From VAZQ01 sp963785745 (GTDB taxonomy: Bacteria; Pseudomonadota; Alphaproteobacteria; Rhizobiales; Xanthobacteraceae), in contig CAWAWR010000025.1 of NCBI GenBank assembly GCA_963785745.1, forward strand, positions 17,490-81,489: a stretch of DNA of 64,000 nucleotides. The letters run 5' to 3'. This document shows positions 1 through 8,222 of the stretch, piece by piece. The notes under the pieces were generated by a model, which searched no databases, had not been told where the DNA came from, and worked only from the letters and a program-made list of their open reading frames with translations. Numbering within the stretch: position 1 is the stretch's first letter; every line of letters starts with the position of its first letter. Made by a program: the position numbers and the translations under genes.

Positions 1-808
1 AAGGCGCGCAGGCTTGCGTCGGCGATGCCGAGCGCCACGCCGGAGAAGCCGATGCCGTACAGCGTCAGCAGCGGGATGTTGTAGAGCGGACCGGCCTCGC
101 GGCGGTCGGACGCCTGGTCGCGCCAGGTCGTATACGGCTCGGTCACGAACAGGTCGGCGACCTCGTAGTCGTTGCTCGCGGTGCCGCGCAGGCCGATGAC
201 GTGCCAGGTGTCGTGGATGGTCGCCTGCGCCGGCCGAAATATCATGGTCCGCATCACCGGACGTCCGGCCGGATCGAGGCGCGGCTTGCCGTCGCGCTCG
301 TAGACCTGCGAATGGCCGCCCATCCAGGTGGCGTTGGCGCTGCCGCTCGCGAACCGCCATTTCCCTGTCACGCGGTAGCCGCCATCGACGACTTGCGCCT
401 TGGTCGGGCCGCCCGGCGGCCCCCACGCCACGATCGCTTTCGGCGTGCCGAAAACCTCGCGCGCGATCTGCGGATCGAGGAAGCCGGCGGCATGCGAGCT
501 CGCCAGCGACTGCGCCATGCACCAGCCGGTGCTGGCGTCGGCGGCCGCGAGCGCCTCGATCACCCGGTTGAACGTCATGATGTCGGCGCCGCCGCCGCCA
601 AGCGAGGCGGCATCAGCATGCGCGGAATCCCGGCCTCGTCGATCGCGGCGATGACGTCGTCGGCGATGCGCCGCTCACGCTCGGTGCGGTCGGCCGCCGC
701 CGCGATGACGGGCGCAAGACCGTGCGCCCGCGCCACCCAGTCGATTGCTTCGTGCTTGCTCTGCAACTGCTGCGTCCCGGCCAATTGACGGTCGGTACAA
801 TCCCGCAT
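1..808 (-). CDS. Acyl-CoA dehydrogenase-fold flavoprotein, 3' end outside window, frameshifted
   Basis: The minus-strand protein resembles the acyl-CoA dehydrogenase superfamily, especially the flavin-dependent monooxygenase branch (HsaA/DszC-like). The N-terminal helical part contains RERRIADDVIAAIDEAGIPR and PPRLGGGGADIMTFNRVIE, followed by ADASTGWCMAQS, GGYRVTGKWRFASGS and WHVIGLRGTASNDYEV, which are typical middle-domain segments. The C-terminal helical domain lies beyond base 1. A one-base deletion in the G-rich run near 597 breaks the reading frame; adding one G restores PPRLGGGGAD. The start at 808 is a choice between in-frame ATGs at 808 and 850. The substrate cannot be told, and a true acyl-CoA dehydrogenase is possible. 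Confidence 0.75.
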
Positions 809-965
809 CGCATGGCCCCAGCACAAGCGACCTTTGCGCACCGCAGCCAAGTTTACGCAGGCTGCGCAAGCTTGCCTGCGACGCTCGCTCGCTGGCGCGG
901 GCGGGGCGCCTCCACTAACATTCAGCGATCTTGGGCCGCAGCGGCCAACTCATTCGGGAGACAGG

Positions 966-1935
966 ATGACGACCGGGACCATTCGGCTTGCGCTGCTCAC
1001 GACCCTGGGCGCCCTCCTCTGCGCCGCGCCGGGCCATGCGCAGGATGCCTACCCCACACGAACGGTCCGGTTCGTGGTCCCATTCCCGGCCGGCTCGGGG
1101 ACCGACGTTCTGTCGCGGCTTCTGGCGGACGCCCTCTCGCGCAAATGGGGCCGCACCGTCATCTCGGAAAACGTACCCGGTGCGTCCGGCAATGTCGGCG
1201 CGTTCGACGTCTGGCGGTCCGCGCCCGACGGTCACACCATGATGCTCGCACCGCCGGGACCGATCGCGACCAACCGCTTCCTGTTCAAGGAAATGAACTA
1301 CGACGCGACCAGGTGGGTGCCGATCTCGTGGCTGACGACGGTGCCCTATGTCCTGACCGTGCGAAGCTCGTTCAAGGGCAACCTCGCGGACCTGATCGCG
1401 CAGGCCAAGGAAGGCAAGATCACCTCCGCCCTGCCGGGACCGGGCGGCACGGCGCATCTTTCGGCGGCGCACCTGCAGGCGCTTGCCGGCGTGAAGATGG
1501 TCTACGTTCCCTACAAGGGACTTGGCACCGCCATGAACGACATCGTTGCGGGCCATGTCGACATGATGTTCGACACGCTGACGACCTCGCTCCCGCTGCA
1601 CCAGCAGGGGCGGGTCCGGATCATCGCGGTCGCCAGTCCGAAACGGGTTGCGATCCTGCCCGACATCCCGACCGTCGCGGAGTTCGGGATATCCGGGCTA
1701 CCGCTCGATCACCTGGTTCGGCCTGGTGGCGCCGCCGGGCACCCCGTCCGGCCTCGCCGACCGGATCAGCAAGGACGTCGGCGAAGTCATGAAGAGCCCG
1801 CAGGTCGTCGAGCGGCTGAACACCATGCAGATGGAGCCGGTCGGCAGCACGCGCGCGGAGGCGGCGGAGTTCTTCGCCGACGAGGCGCGCTACTGGGGCC
1901 AGATCATCAAGGACGCCAATATCGCCTTGCAGTAG
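966..1935 (+). CDS. TctC/Bug family periplasmic substrate-binding protein (frameshifted), first of three
   Basis: This is a tripartite tricarboxylate transporter-type (Bug) solute-binding protein, about 322 residues after correction. It has a signal peptide ending in GHAQDAYP, then the family hallmark YPTRTVRFVVPFPAGSGTD, the SENVPGASGN loop and PDGHTMML. A one-base insertion near 1688 (GAGTTCGGG, where GAGTCGGG is expected) shifts the frame; after it the protein continues GYPGYRSITWF to a stop at 1935. The ATG at 966 follows GGGAGACAGG. The ligand is unknown; Bug proteins bind carboxylates and other small organic anions. No TctA or TctB membrane gene lies in the window. The gene begins a tandem of three paralogues. 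Confidence 0.85.
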
Positions 1936-1962
1936 CAGGCGAGACCGGCACAGGAGCGCAGC

Positions 1963-2940
1963 ATGCGTGCGACAAGAATTCTGGGCTTGGCACTGTCGGC
2001 GCTGATCGCTGTCATCGCGCTCAGCGCCGCGACGCAGGCACAGGATGCGTTCCCCAGCCGCACGGTGCGGATCGTGATTCCCTATCCGGCCGGCGGCGGC
2101 ACCGACACTATCGGCCGGCTGGTCGCCGACCAGCTCAGCCGCAAATGGGGACAGCCGGTCGTGGTCGAGAACGTCGGCGGCGCGGCGGGCAATGTCGGTG
2201 CGGCGCAAGTGTTCCGGGCGGCGCCGGACGGCTACACCATGATGATCGCGTCGCCGGGACCGATCGCGACCAACAGCTTCCTCTACAAGGACATGCCGTT
2301 CGATCCGGCGCGCTGGACGTCGATCGCCCTTCTGGCGACCGGTCCTTATGTCCTCGTGCTGCGCAAGAATTTCGAAGGCTCGACGATCAAGGACTTGGTG
2401 GCCCGCGCGAAGGCCGCGCCCGGAAAGATCACCGCCGCCACGCCGGGCGTCGGCTCGGTCGGGCATCTCGCCACCGTGCAGCTTGAAATGCTGGCCGGGA
2501 TCAAGACGACGCTGGTCCCCTATCGGGGCTTGAGCCTCGCGGTGAACGATCTCATCGCCGGCCATGTTGATCTGATGTTCGACACGCCGACGACGTCGCT
2601 GCCGCTGCACCGTGAAGGCCGGGTGAAGATGATCGCGACCGGCACCACCGAGCGCGTCGACGAATTCCCCGAGGTTCCGACGGTCGCGGAAACCCTGCCT
2701 GGCTATCGCTCGGTGACGTGGTATGCCATGACCGCGCCGCCGGGGATGCCGGCGGCGCTCGCCGACCGCATCAATCGCGACGTGAACGACATTCTCGGAC
2801 GCAAAGACGTCGCCGAGCGCGTTCGCGGCATTCAAATGAGCCCGGTCACCTGGCCGCGCGCCGCCGCCGCAAAATTCTTCGGCGAGGAGACGGAGCTCTG
2901 GGGACGCGTCATCAAACAGGCGAACATCCAGCCTCAATAG
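1963..2940 (+). CDS. TctC/Bug family periplasmic substrate-binding protein, second of three
   Basis: Intact 325-residue Bug-type binding protein. An N-terminal signal peptide of about 26 residues ends at AATQAQDAFP. The mature part starts with FPSRTVRIVIPYPAGGGTD, followed by RKWGQPVVVENVGGAAGN and PDGYTMMIASPGP, the regions that form the ligand pocket in this fold. The ATG is preceded by AGGAGCGCAGC. It begins 27 bases after the previous paralogue and ends 17 bases before the next, so the three are probably cotranscribed. The strong similarity to its neighbours points to local tandem duplication. The ligand is not predictable from sequence. Confidence 0.9.
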   Translation: MRATRILGLALSALIAVIALSAATQAQDAFPSRTVRIVIPYPAGGGTDTIGRLVADQLSRKWGQPVVVENVGGAAGNVGAAQVFRAAPDGYTMMIASPGPIATNSFLYKDMPFDPARWTSIALLATGPYVLVLRKNFEGSTIKDLVARAKAAPGKITAATPGVGSVGHLATVQLEMLAGIKTTLVPYRGLSLAVNDLIAGHVDLMFDTPTTSLPLHREGRVKMIATGTTERVDEFPEVPTVAETLPGYRSVTWYAMTAPPGMPAALADRINRDVNDILGRKDVAERVRGIQMSPVTWPRAAAAKFFGEETELWGRVIKQANIQPQ

Positions 2941-2957
2941 TGTCGGAGACAAGTCTA

Positions 2958-3936
2958 ATGAAACGACATGCCATCATCACCGCCGTCGCCGGTGGACTGC
3001 TCGGCGCCATCTTCGGCGCGGCTCCAGGCACGGCGCAGGACGCCTTCCCGACCCGACGGGTGACGATCGTGGTGCCGTCGCCGGCGGGTTCGACGACCGA
3101 CGCGTTGGCGCGGCTGGTTGCCGAGCAGCTTCAGCGGAAATGGGGCTCTAGCGGTCATCGTCGAGAATAACGGCCGCGGCCTCAATCCCGGCGCCGAACA
3201 GGTGGCACGCTCCGCGCCTGACGGATACACGTTGCTGGTCACCGCGCCGATGCCGCTGACGTTCGCCAATCTGCTCTATAAAGACATCGGCTACCAGTCT
3301 TCGCAGTTCGTTCCGGTCTCGCTGCTTGCGAAGATCCCGAATGTGCTTGCGGTGCGGAAAGGTCTTCCGGCGAAGGACGTCAGAGAGCTGATTGCTTTCG
3401 CCAAGGCCAATCCGGGCAAGATCACCTATGCCTCGTCGGCCGCCGGATCGACTGCGCATCTGAGTGGCGCGCAATTGGAGGTACGCGCCGGCATCAAGAT
3501 GACGCACATCCCGTATCGCGGCTCGGCGCCCGCAATCAACGACCTCCTCGGCGGCCACGTCGACCTGTTCTTCGATACGCTGACGACCTCGGTGCCGCTG
3601 TGGCGCGGCGACAAGATCAATATCCTGGCGGTGGCGGGCCCGGAGCGCGTCGACTCTGTGAAGGAATTGCCGACGATCGCCGAGTCCGGCTTGCCCGGAT
3701 TCCGCTCGATCACCTGGTTCGCCATGGCCGCGCCGCCGAAAACGCCGGCTGCCGTCGCCGCGCAGATCAACCGCGACATTGTCGAGATTCTAAACAGGCC
3801 GGAGATCGACAAGCGGCTGCGCGAGCTGCGGCTCGATCCGATGATCGGCTCGCCGGCGGACGCCGCAAAATTCTTCGCCGAAGAAACCGCGCTGTGGGGC
3901 GGCGTCATTAAGGAAGCCAATGTGGCCGTCCACTAG
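2958..3936 (+). CDS. TctC/Bug family periplasmic substrate-binding protein (frameshifted), third of three
   Basis: Third Bug-type binding protein of the tandem, 325 residues after correction, the same length as its neighbour. It has a signal peptide (GAAPGTAQDAFP), then FPTRRVTIVVPSPAGSTTD and LVAEQLQRKWG. Near 3150 an extra base (GGCTCTAGCG in place of GGCCTAGCG) interrupts RKWG-LA-VIVENN; removing it gives an uninterrupted family member with IPYRGSAPAINDLLGGHVD. The TAG stop at 3934-3936 lies inside the left arm of a long palindrome that follows. The function is presumed to be uptake or sensing of an organic anion. Confidence 0.85.
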
Positions 3937-4009
3937 TGCCCCGAACCCGAAGTTCGCGCACACCGTGCGGCAAGCTCTATCGCGAACTTCGGGTTCAAAG
4001 GGGCACTAG
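3933..4009. repeat. Long palindrome, GAAGTTCG family, copy 1
   Basis: The arm CTAGTGCCCCGAACCCGAAG, continuing TTCGCG, is mirrored by CGCGAACTTCGGGTTC-AAA-GGGGCACTAG with only a three-base bulge. The loop carries TGCGGCAAGCTC. The element supplies the stop codon of the upstream Bug gene and is related to the adjacent copy at 4023-4098 in both arm core and loop. It could fold as a bidirectional terminator, but there is no T-run after it. Confidence 0.85.
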
Positions 4010-4022
4010 AATCATAGAGTTG

Positions 4023-4098
4023 CTAGTGGTCCTTAGATTCCGAAGTTCGTATCTGAACGTGCCGCAAGAGTTGACGAACTTCGGAATCGGACCACTAG
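4023..4098. repeat. Long palindrome, GAAGTTCG family, copy 2
   Basis: The arm CTAGTGGTCC-TTAG-ATTCCGAAGTTCGT is mirrored by ACGAACTTCGGAAT-C-GGACCACTAG. The loop contains GTGCCGCAAGAGTT, similar to the TGCGGCAAGCTC loop of the copy 13 bases upstream. Arm cores (CCGAAGTTCG) and CTAG termini are shared, while the flanking arm bases have changed on both sides together, which preserves pairing. Confidence 0.85.
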
Positions 4099-4173
4099 CT
4101 CTGCATTGACATGTCACGCCGATCAAAGGATAGGCATGCACGGCAGCTCAATCCCGGCTATCCATTCAGCGTC

Positions 4174-4506
4174 ATGAACAAGACCCGTACCGCCAAATTT
4201 CAGATCGGCCAGGTCGTCCGCCACCGGCTTTATCCGTTCCGCGGTATCGTCTTCGATATCGATCCCGAGTTCGCCAATACCGAAGAATGGTATCGGTCGA
4301 TTCCTGCCGAGCGCCGCCCGCGCAAGGATCAGCCGTTCTATCATCTGTATGCGGAAAACGCGGAGACCGAGTACGTCGCCTATGTGTCGGAGCAGAACCT
4401 GCTCCCGGACACCTCCGGCGAGCCGCTGCGGCACCCGCAGGTGGCGGAGATTTTCGAGAAGGACGAAAGCGGCGGCTACCGGCGCCGCAACGCGATGCTC
4501 AACTGA
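4174..4506 (+). CDS. hspQ: Heat shock protein HspQ / hemimethylated-DNA-binding YccV-like protein
   Basis: 110-residue protein of the HspQ (YccV) family. The single domain runs from about residue 6 to 95: KFQIGQVVRHRLYPFRGIVF, then DIDPEFANTEEWY, PFYHLYAE and YVAYVSEQNLLPD, all signature segments. In enterobacteria the family modulates Lon protease activity and binds hemimethylated DNA in vitro; which role applies here is not known. An upstream in-frame ATG at 4111 would add 21 residues unlike the family, so 4174 is preferred. The gene is monocistronic and convergent with the IalB-like pair. Confidence 0.9.
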   Translation: MNKTRTAKFQIGQVVRHRLYPFRGIVFDIDPEFANTEEWYRSIPAERRPRKDQPFYHLYAENAETEYVAYVSEQNLLPDTSGEPLRHPQVAEIFEKDESGGYRRRNAMLN

Positions 4507-4534
4507 CACGCCTCTGCTACGCTGAACAGAAACC

Positions 4535-5236
4535 CTACTTCTGCTGGCCCTCGAGCTTCTTGCGCAATTCCTCGCCGCGCCGCTGCATTTCTTCCTGCAA
4601 TTGCTTGTTCCGCTTCTCCAGCTCCACAGGATCGGTTGGCGGTCCGTCATAGGCCTTGGCGAAGTCATTGAGTGGCAGCACCAGGCTGATCGGCTGGCCC
4701 GCGCCGTTAATGCCCTGGACGACAAGGCTCTGGCCCTTCTTCATCGCGTCGACAAGCGCCTGGCTGGCCTCATAGTCAGCCATGCAGCCGTTGTTGAAGC
4801 AGATCACGTAGGGCGCCGTCATCGGCTGGCCCTGGTCGATGATCGCGCGTGTGCCGGGCTGCAGCGACATGCCGAGCGGCAGCGTAATGCGCAGGATCTT
4901 GCGCGGCTCGCCATCCGGCTCGATCAGCACCGCAGCGACCACGGGCTGGCCCGACTCGACCCGGCCGTCCTTGCCGGTGAAACACACCGGCTTGGTGTTG
5001 GCCTCCTTCGGGCAGAATTTCGTCCACGGGGAGAAGATCAGTTCCGGCGCTTCCGTCTGCTGTTGCGGCGGGGGCTGCTTGCCCTTTTCTTGGTCCTTCT
5101 TCTGCTGCTGCTTGCCCTTCTTTTCCTCGGCGAAGGAATTCGGACTCGTCGCGACGACGGCCAGCGCGCCAATCAATCCGAACGCAAGTGCATAGGTGGC
5201 CGGACGAAGCGACGCAAACGCGATCCACTTCAACAT
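4535..5236 (-). CDS. Invasion-associated locus B (IalB) family protein, copy A
   Basis: Secreted 233-residue protein of the IalB family. A long signal peptide (residues 1-38) is followed by a Lys/Gln/Pro-rich linker containing QQKKDQEKGKQPPPQQQ, and then the IalB domain with FSPWTKFC, KPVCFTGKDGRVESGQ, LPLGMSLQPGTR and ICFNNGCMADYEA. The conserved cysteines suggest two disulfides. The C-terminus is a charged coiled-coil-like helix (EKRNKQLQEEMQRRGEEL). The ATG at 5236 is preceded by GGAAAGGG. In Bartonella, IalB affects erythrocyte entry; in free-living Rhizobiales the family's role is unknown. It is downstream of a close paralogue in the same orientation. Confidence 0.85.
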   Translation of the reverse strand: MLKWIAFASLRPATYALAFGLIGALAVVATSPNSFAEEKKGKQQQKKDQEKGKQPPPQQQTEAPELIFSPWTKFCPKEANTKPVCFTGKDGRVESGQPVVAAVLIEPDGEPRKILRITLPLGMSLQPGTRAIIDQGQPMTAPYVICFNNGCMADYEASQALVDAMKKGQSLVVQGINGAGQPISLVLPLNDFAKAYDGPPTDPVELEKRNKQLQEEMQRRGEELRKKLEGQQK

Positions 5237-5341
5237 GGTCGGTCCCTTTCCTTGCCATTCCGACACTGCGCGCGGGCCGGATCGAACGGTCGTCGTTGCC
5301 AACAGGAAGGCTTTTGCCGGCACCAGATACGGCACCAACGC

Positions 5342-6058
5342 CTACTTTGGCTGCCCTTCGAGCTTCTTGCGCGCTTCCTCGGCGCGGCGCTGAAGCTCTT
5401 CCTGCAACTGCTTCTGCTGCTTCTCGAAGACCGCAGGATCGGTCGGCGGTCCGTCATAGGCCTTGGCGAAGTCGTTGAGCGGCAGCACCAGGCTGATCGC
5501 CTGACCGGCGCCGTTGATGCCCTGCACGACGAGGCCCTGGCCTTTTTTCATGGAGCCGATGAGCGCATCGCTGGCTTCATAGTCGGCCATGCAGCCGTTG
5601 TTGAAACAGATCACGTAGGGCCCCTGCATCGGCTGGCCCTGGTCGATGATCACGCGCGTGCCCGGCTGAAGCGACATGCCGAGCGGCAGCGTGACGCGAA
5701 GAATCTTGCGCGGCTCGCCGTCCGGCTCGATCAGCACGGCAGCGACCACCGGCTGACCTGATTCAACCCGGCCGTCCTTGCCGGTGAAACAGACCTGCTT
5801 GGCGTTCGCCTCGTTCCCCTTCAGGCAGAACTTGGTCCAGGGCGAGTAGATCAGTTGCGGCGCTTCGGGAGTGCCCTGCTGCTGAGCCGGCGGTTGCTTC
5901 GCCGGAGCCTTTGGCGCTTCCTTCTTTTTCGCCGGCGGCGCGGCCTTCTTTTCTTCGGCGACCGAATTCGAACCCGTGCCGATGACGGCGAGCGCGCCAA
6001 TCAATGCAAACGCAAATGCAGCCGGACGGGCCGGCGCAAACACGATCCACTTGAACAT
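5342..6058 (-). CDS. Invasion-associated locus B (IalB) family protein, copy B
   Basis: Secreted 238-residue IalB-family protein, closely matching the gene 105 bases downstream. The signal peptide is followed by a Lys/Pro/Ala-rich linker (PPAKKKEAPKAPAKQPPAQQ). The IalB domain keeps SPWTKFC, KQVCFTGKDGRVESGQ, LPLGMSLQPGTRVIIDQG and ICFNNGCMADYEA; the C-terminal helix is rich in Glu, Lys and Gln. The ATG has GGAAGAGG upstream. Identity between the copies is high in the domain and low in the linker, which fits duplication followed by relaxed selection on the linker. It is divergent from the YejA-like gene. Confidence 0.85.
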   Translation of the reverse strand: MFKWIVFAPARPAAFAFALIGALAVIGTGSNSVAEEKKAAPPAKKKEAPKAPAKQPPAQQQGTPEAPQLIYSPWTKFCLKGNEANAKQVCFTGKDGRVESGQPVVAAVLIEPDGEPRKILRVTLPLGMSLQPGTRVIIDQGQPMQGPYVICFNNGCMADYEASDALIGSMKKGQGLVVQGINGAGQAISLVLPLNDFAKAYDGPPTDPAVFEKQQKQLQEELQRRAEEARKKLEGQPK

Positions 6059-6342
6059 GGTCGATCCTCTTCCTTACCGTTCCGACAGCGCGCTCGGGCC
6101 GGATTGAACGGTCGCCCCCCAGTGGGGGCTGTGTCGGCACCAAATACGGCAACAGCGTGACACCAGGAAATCGCGCGAATCGCCGGATTTTCGCCGGATC
6201 ACGTGTGAAAACGGTCGGCGAATGCAGGTGATAACGCAGCCAGTCGGCTTTTGAAAGCGCTTTGACCGGCCCCAGCTTGCGGTCCGCCGGAGTCCCTGCT
6301 GTGGTCGGTTATTGCGTCGATTGAGCAGGAGCCAACCGCGCC

Positions 6343-8211
6343 GTGACCGCGCCCCCGATAGTCTGCCGTTCGTGGCGGTATGCGGTCGCAGTCGTGGCGA
6401 CCGCGGCAGCGGCGTTCGCGAGCTCATACGCATTTGCAGAAGGAGTGGCGCGCCACGCGATTGCGATGCATGGCGAGCCGGCGCTGCCTGAAGGATTTTC
6501 CCATTTCCGATATGCCAATCCCGAAGCGCCCAAGGGCGGCCGGCTGATCCAGGGCGTGCTCGGCACTTTCGACAGCCTGAACCCGCTGATCGTGAAGGGG
6601 CTCCCGGCGGTGGGGATGCGGGCGCCGCTGGTGAGCGGCAGCTTCGTCACCACCGGTTACGTCATCGAGAGCCTGATGGCGCGCGGACACGACGAGCCGT
6701 TCACGCTCTACGGGCTCATTGCCCGCCGTGTCGTCACCGACAGCGCGCGCAGCTACGTGACCTTCGAGCTCGATCCGGCGGCACGGTTTTCCGACGGCAA
6801 GCCGATCACGCCCGACGACGTGCTGTTCTCCTGGCAACTGCTGCGCGACAAGGGCCGTCCGAACCACCGCACTTATTACAGCAAGGTGATCAAGGCTGAG
6901 GCGATCGGATCGCATGCCGTCCGCTTCGATCTGCCGGGCGACGATCGCGAGCTTCCGCTCATCCTCGGCCTCATGGCGGTGCTGCCGAAGCACGCGGTCG
7001 ACCCTGACACGTTCGAGGAGACAACGTTCAAGCCGATGATCGGCAGCGGACCTTATGTCTTTGGCAAGGTCGACCCGGGCCGCAGTCTGACGCTCGTCCG
7101 CGACCCGAACTATTGGGGACGCGACCTCGCCGTCAATCGCGGCTTCTGGAACTTCGACGAAATCCGATACGATTTTTATCGCAATTCCAATTCCCACCAC
7201 GAAGCCTTCAAGCGCGGCCTGTTTGACGTGCGCAAGGAGAACGACCCTGCGCGCTGGGAACAAGGCTATGACTTCCCTGCGCTGCGCGACGGACAGGTGG
7301 TGAAGGAGGCGTTTCCCAGCGATTTGCCCAAGCCGAGCTTCTATTTCGTCTTCAACACTCGGCGCGGGGTTTTTTCGGATGTGCGCGTGCGCGAAGCACT
7401 GGCAATGCTGTTCGACTTCGAATGGACCAACAAGAACATCTTCTTCGGCCTGTATCGGCGGACCGCAAGCTACTTCGAAGGATCCGAGCTGTCGGCGCAC
7501 CGGGTGCCGGCGGATGCGCGGGAGCGCTCCTTGCTGGCGCCGTTCCCCGGTGCCGTGCGCGCCGACATTCTGGACGGGACCTGGTCGCCGCCGGTCAGTG
7601 ATGGCTCCGGCCGCGACCGCGCCGTCTTGCGGCGCGCACTCGGCCTGTTTGCGGCCGCCGGCTACGAGCTGCGCGGCACCGAGCTGGTCGAGCGCAAGAG
7701 CGGGCGGCCGCTCACCTTCGAGATCATGGTGACCGCCCGCAGTGACGCGATGGACGAAGAGCGCATGGCGCTGCTCTTTGCCGGGCAGCTCAAGCGCGCC
7801 GGCATCAACGCCCGCATTCGCCCGGTCGATGCGGTTCAATTCGAGGGGCGCCGGATTGCGTTCGATTTCGACATGATCTCCAGCCGCTGGGATCAGTCGC
7901 TCTCGCCCGGCAACGAGCAGGCCTTCTACTGGAGCTCGGAAGCCGCCGACTCCAATGGCAGCCGTAACTACATGGGCGTGAAGAGCCCGGCGATCGATGC
8001 GATGATCGATACCCTGCTCAAAGCGCAGGACCGCGCCGATGTGGTCGCCGCCGTTCGTGCGCTCGACCGCGTGCTGATCTCCGGCTTCTATACGGTGCCG
8101 CTGTTTCACCCGCCGGAACAGTGGTTTGCGCGCTGGACCAGAATCAGGCGACCTGATGTATCCTCCCGCTCGGGACCGATTCCCGAAACCTGGTGGCACC
8201 AGCCACAATAG
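6343..8211 (+). CDS. ABC transporter substrate-binding protein, SBP family 5, YejA-like
   Basis: Periplasmic solute-binding protein of family 5 (oligopeptide/YejA type), 622 residues. It starts at GTG with AGGAG 12 bases upstream. The signal peptide ends near AFAEGVARHA. YejA-like features are LPEGFSHFRYANPEAPKGG, LNPLIVKG, SGPYVFGKVDPGRSLTLVRD and a C-terminal WFARWTRIRRPD. YejA homologues bind peptides, such as microcin C, for YejBEF permeases. No permease or ATPase genes are nearby, so it is either an orphan or served from elsewhere. The next gene begins 12 bases after its stop and is probably translationally linked. Confidence 0.88.
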   Translation: MTAPPIVCRSWRYAVAVVATAAAAFASSYAFAEGVARHAIAMHGEPALPEGFSHFRYANPEAPKGGRLIQGVLGTFDSLNPLIVKGLPAVGMRAPLVSGSFVTTGYVIESLMARGHDEPFTLYGLIARRVVTDSARSYVTFELDPAARFSDGKPITPDDVLFSWQLLRDKGRPNHRTYYSKVIKAEAIGSHAVRFDLPGDDRELPLILGLMAVLPKHAVDPDTFEETTFKPMIGSGPYVFGKVDPGRSLTLVRDPNYWGRDLAVNRGFWNFDEIRYDFYRNSNSHHEAFKRGLFDVRKENDPARWEQGYDFPALRDGQVVKEAFPSDLPKPSFYFVFNTRRGVFSDVRVREALAMLFDFEWTNKNIFFGLYRRTASYFEGSELSAHRVPADARERSLLAPFPGAVRADILDGTWSPPVSDGSGRDRAVLRRALGLFAAAGYELRGTELVERKSGRPLTFEIMVTARSDAMDEERMALLFAGQLKRAGINARIRPVDAVQFEGRRIAFDFDMISSRWDQSLSPGNEQAFYWSSEAADSNGSRNYMGVKSPAIDAMIDTLLKAQDRADVVAAVRALDRVLISGFYTVPLFHPPEQWFARWTRIRRPDVSSRSGPIPETWWHQPQ

Positions 8212-8222
8212 AGGAATGCATC

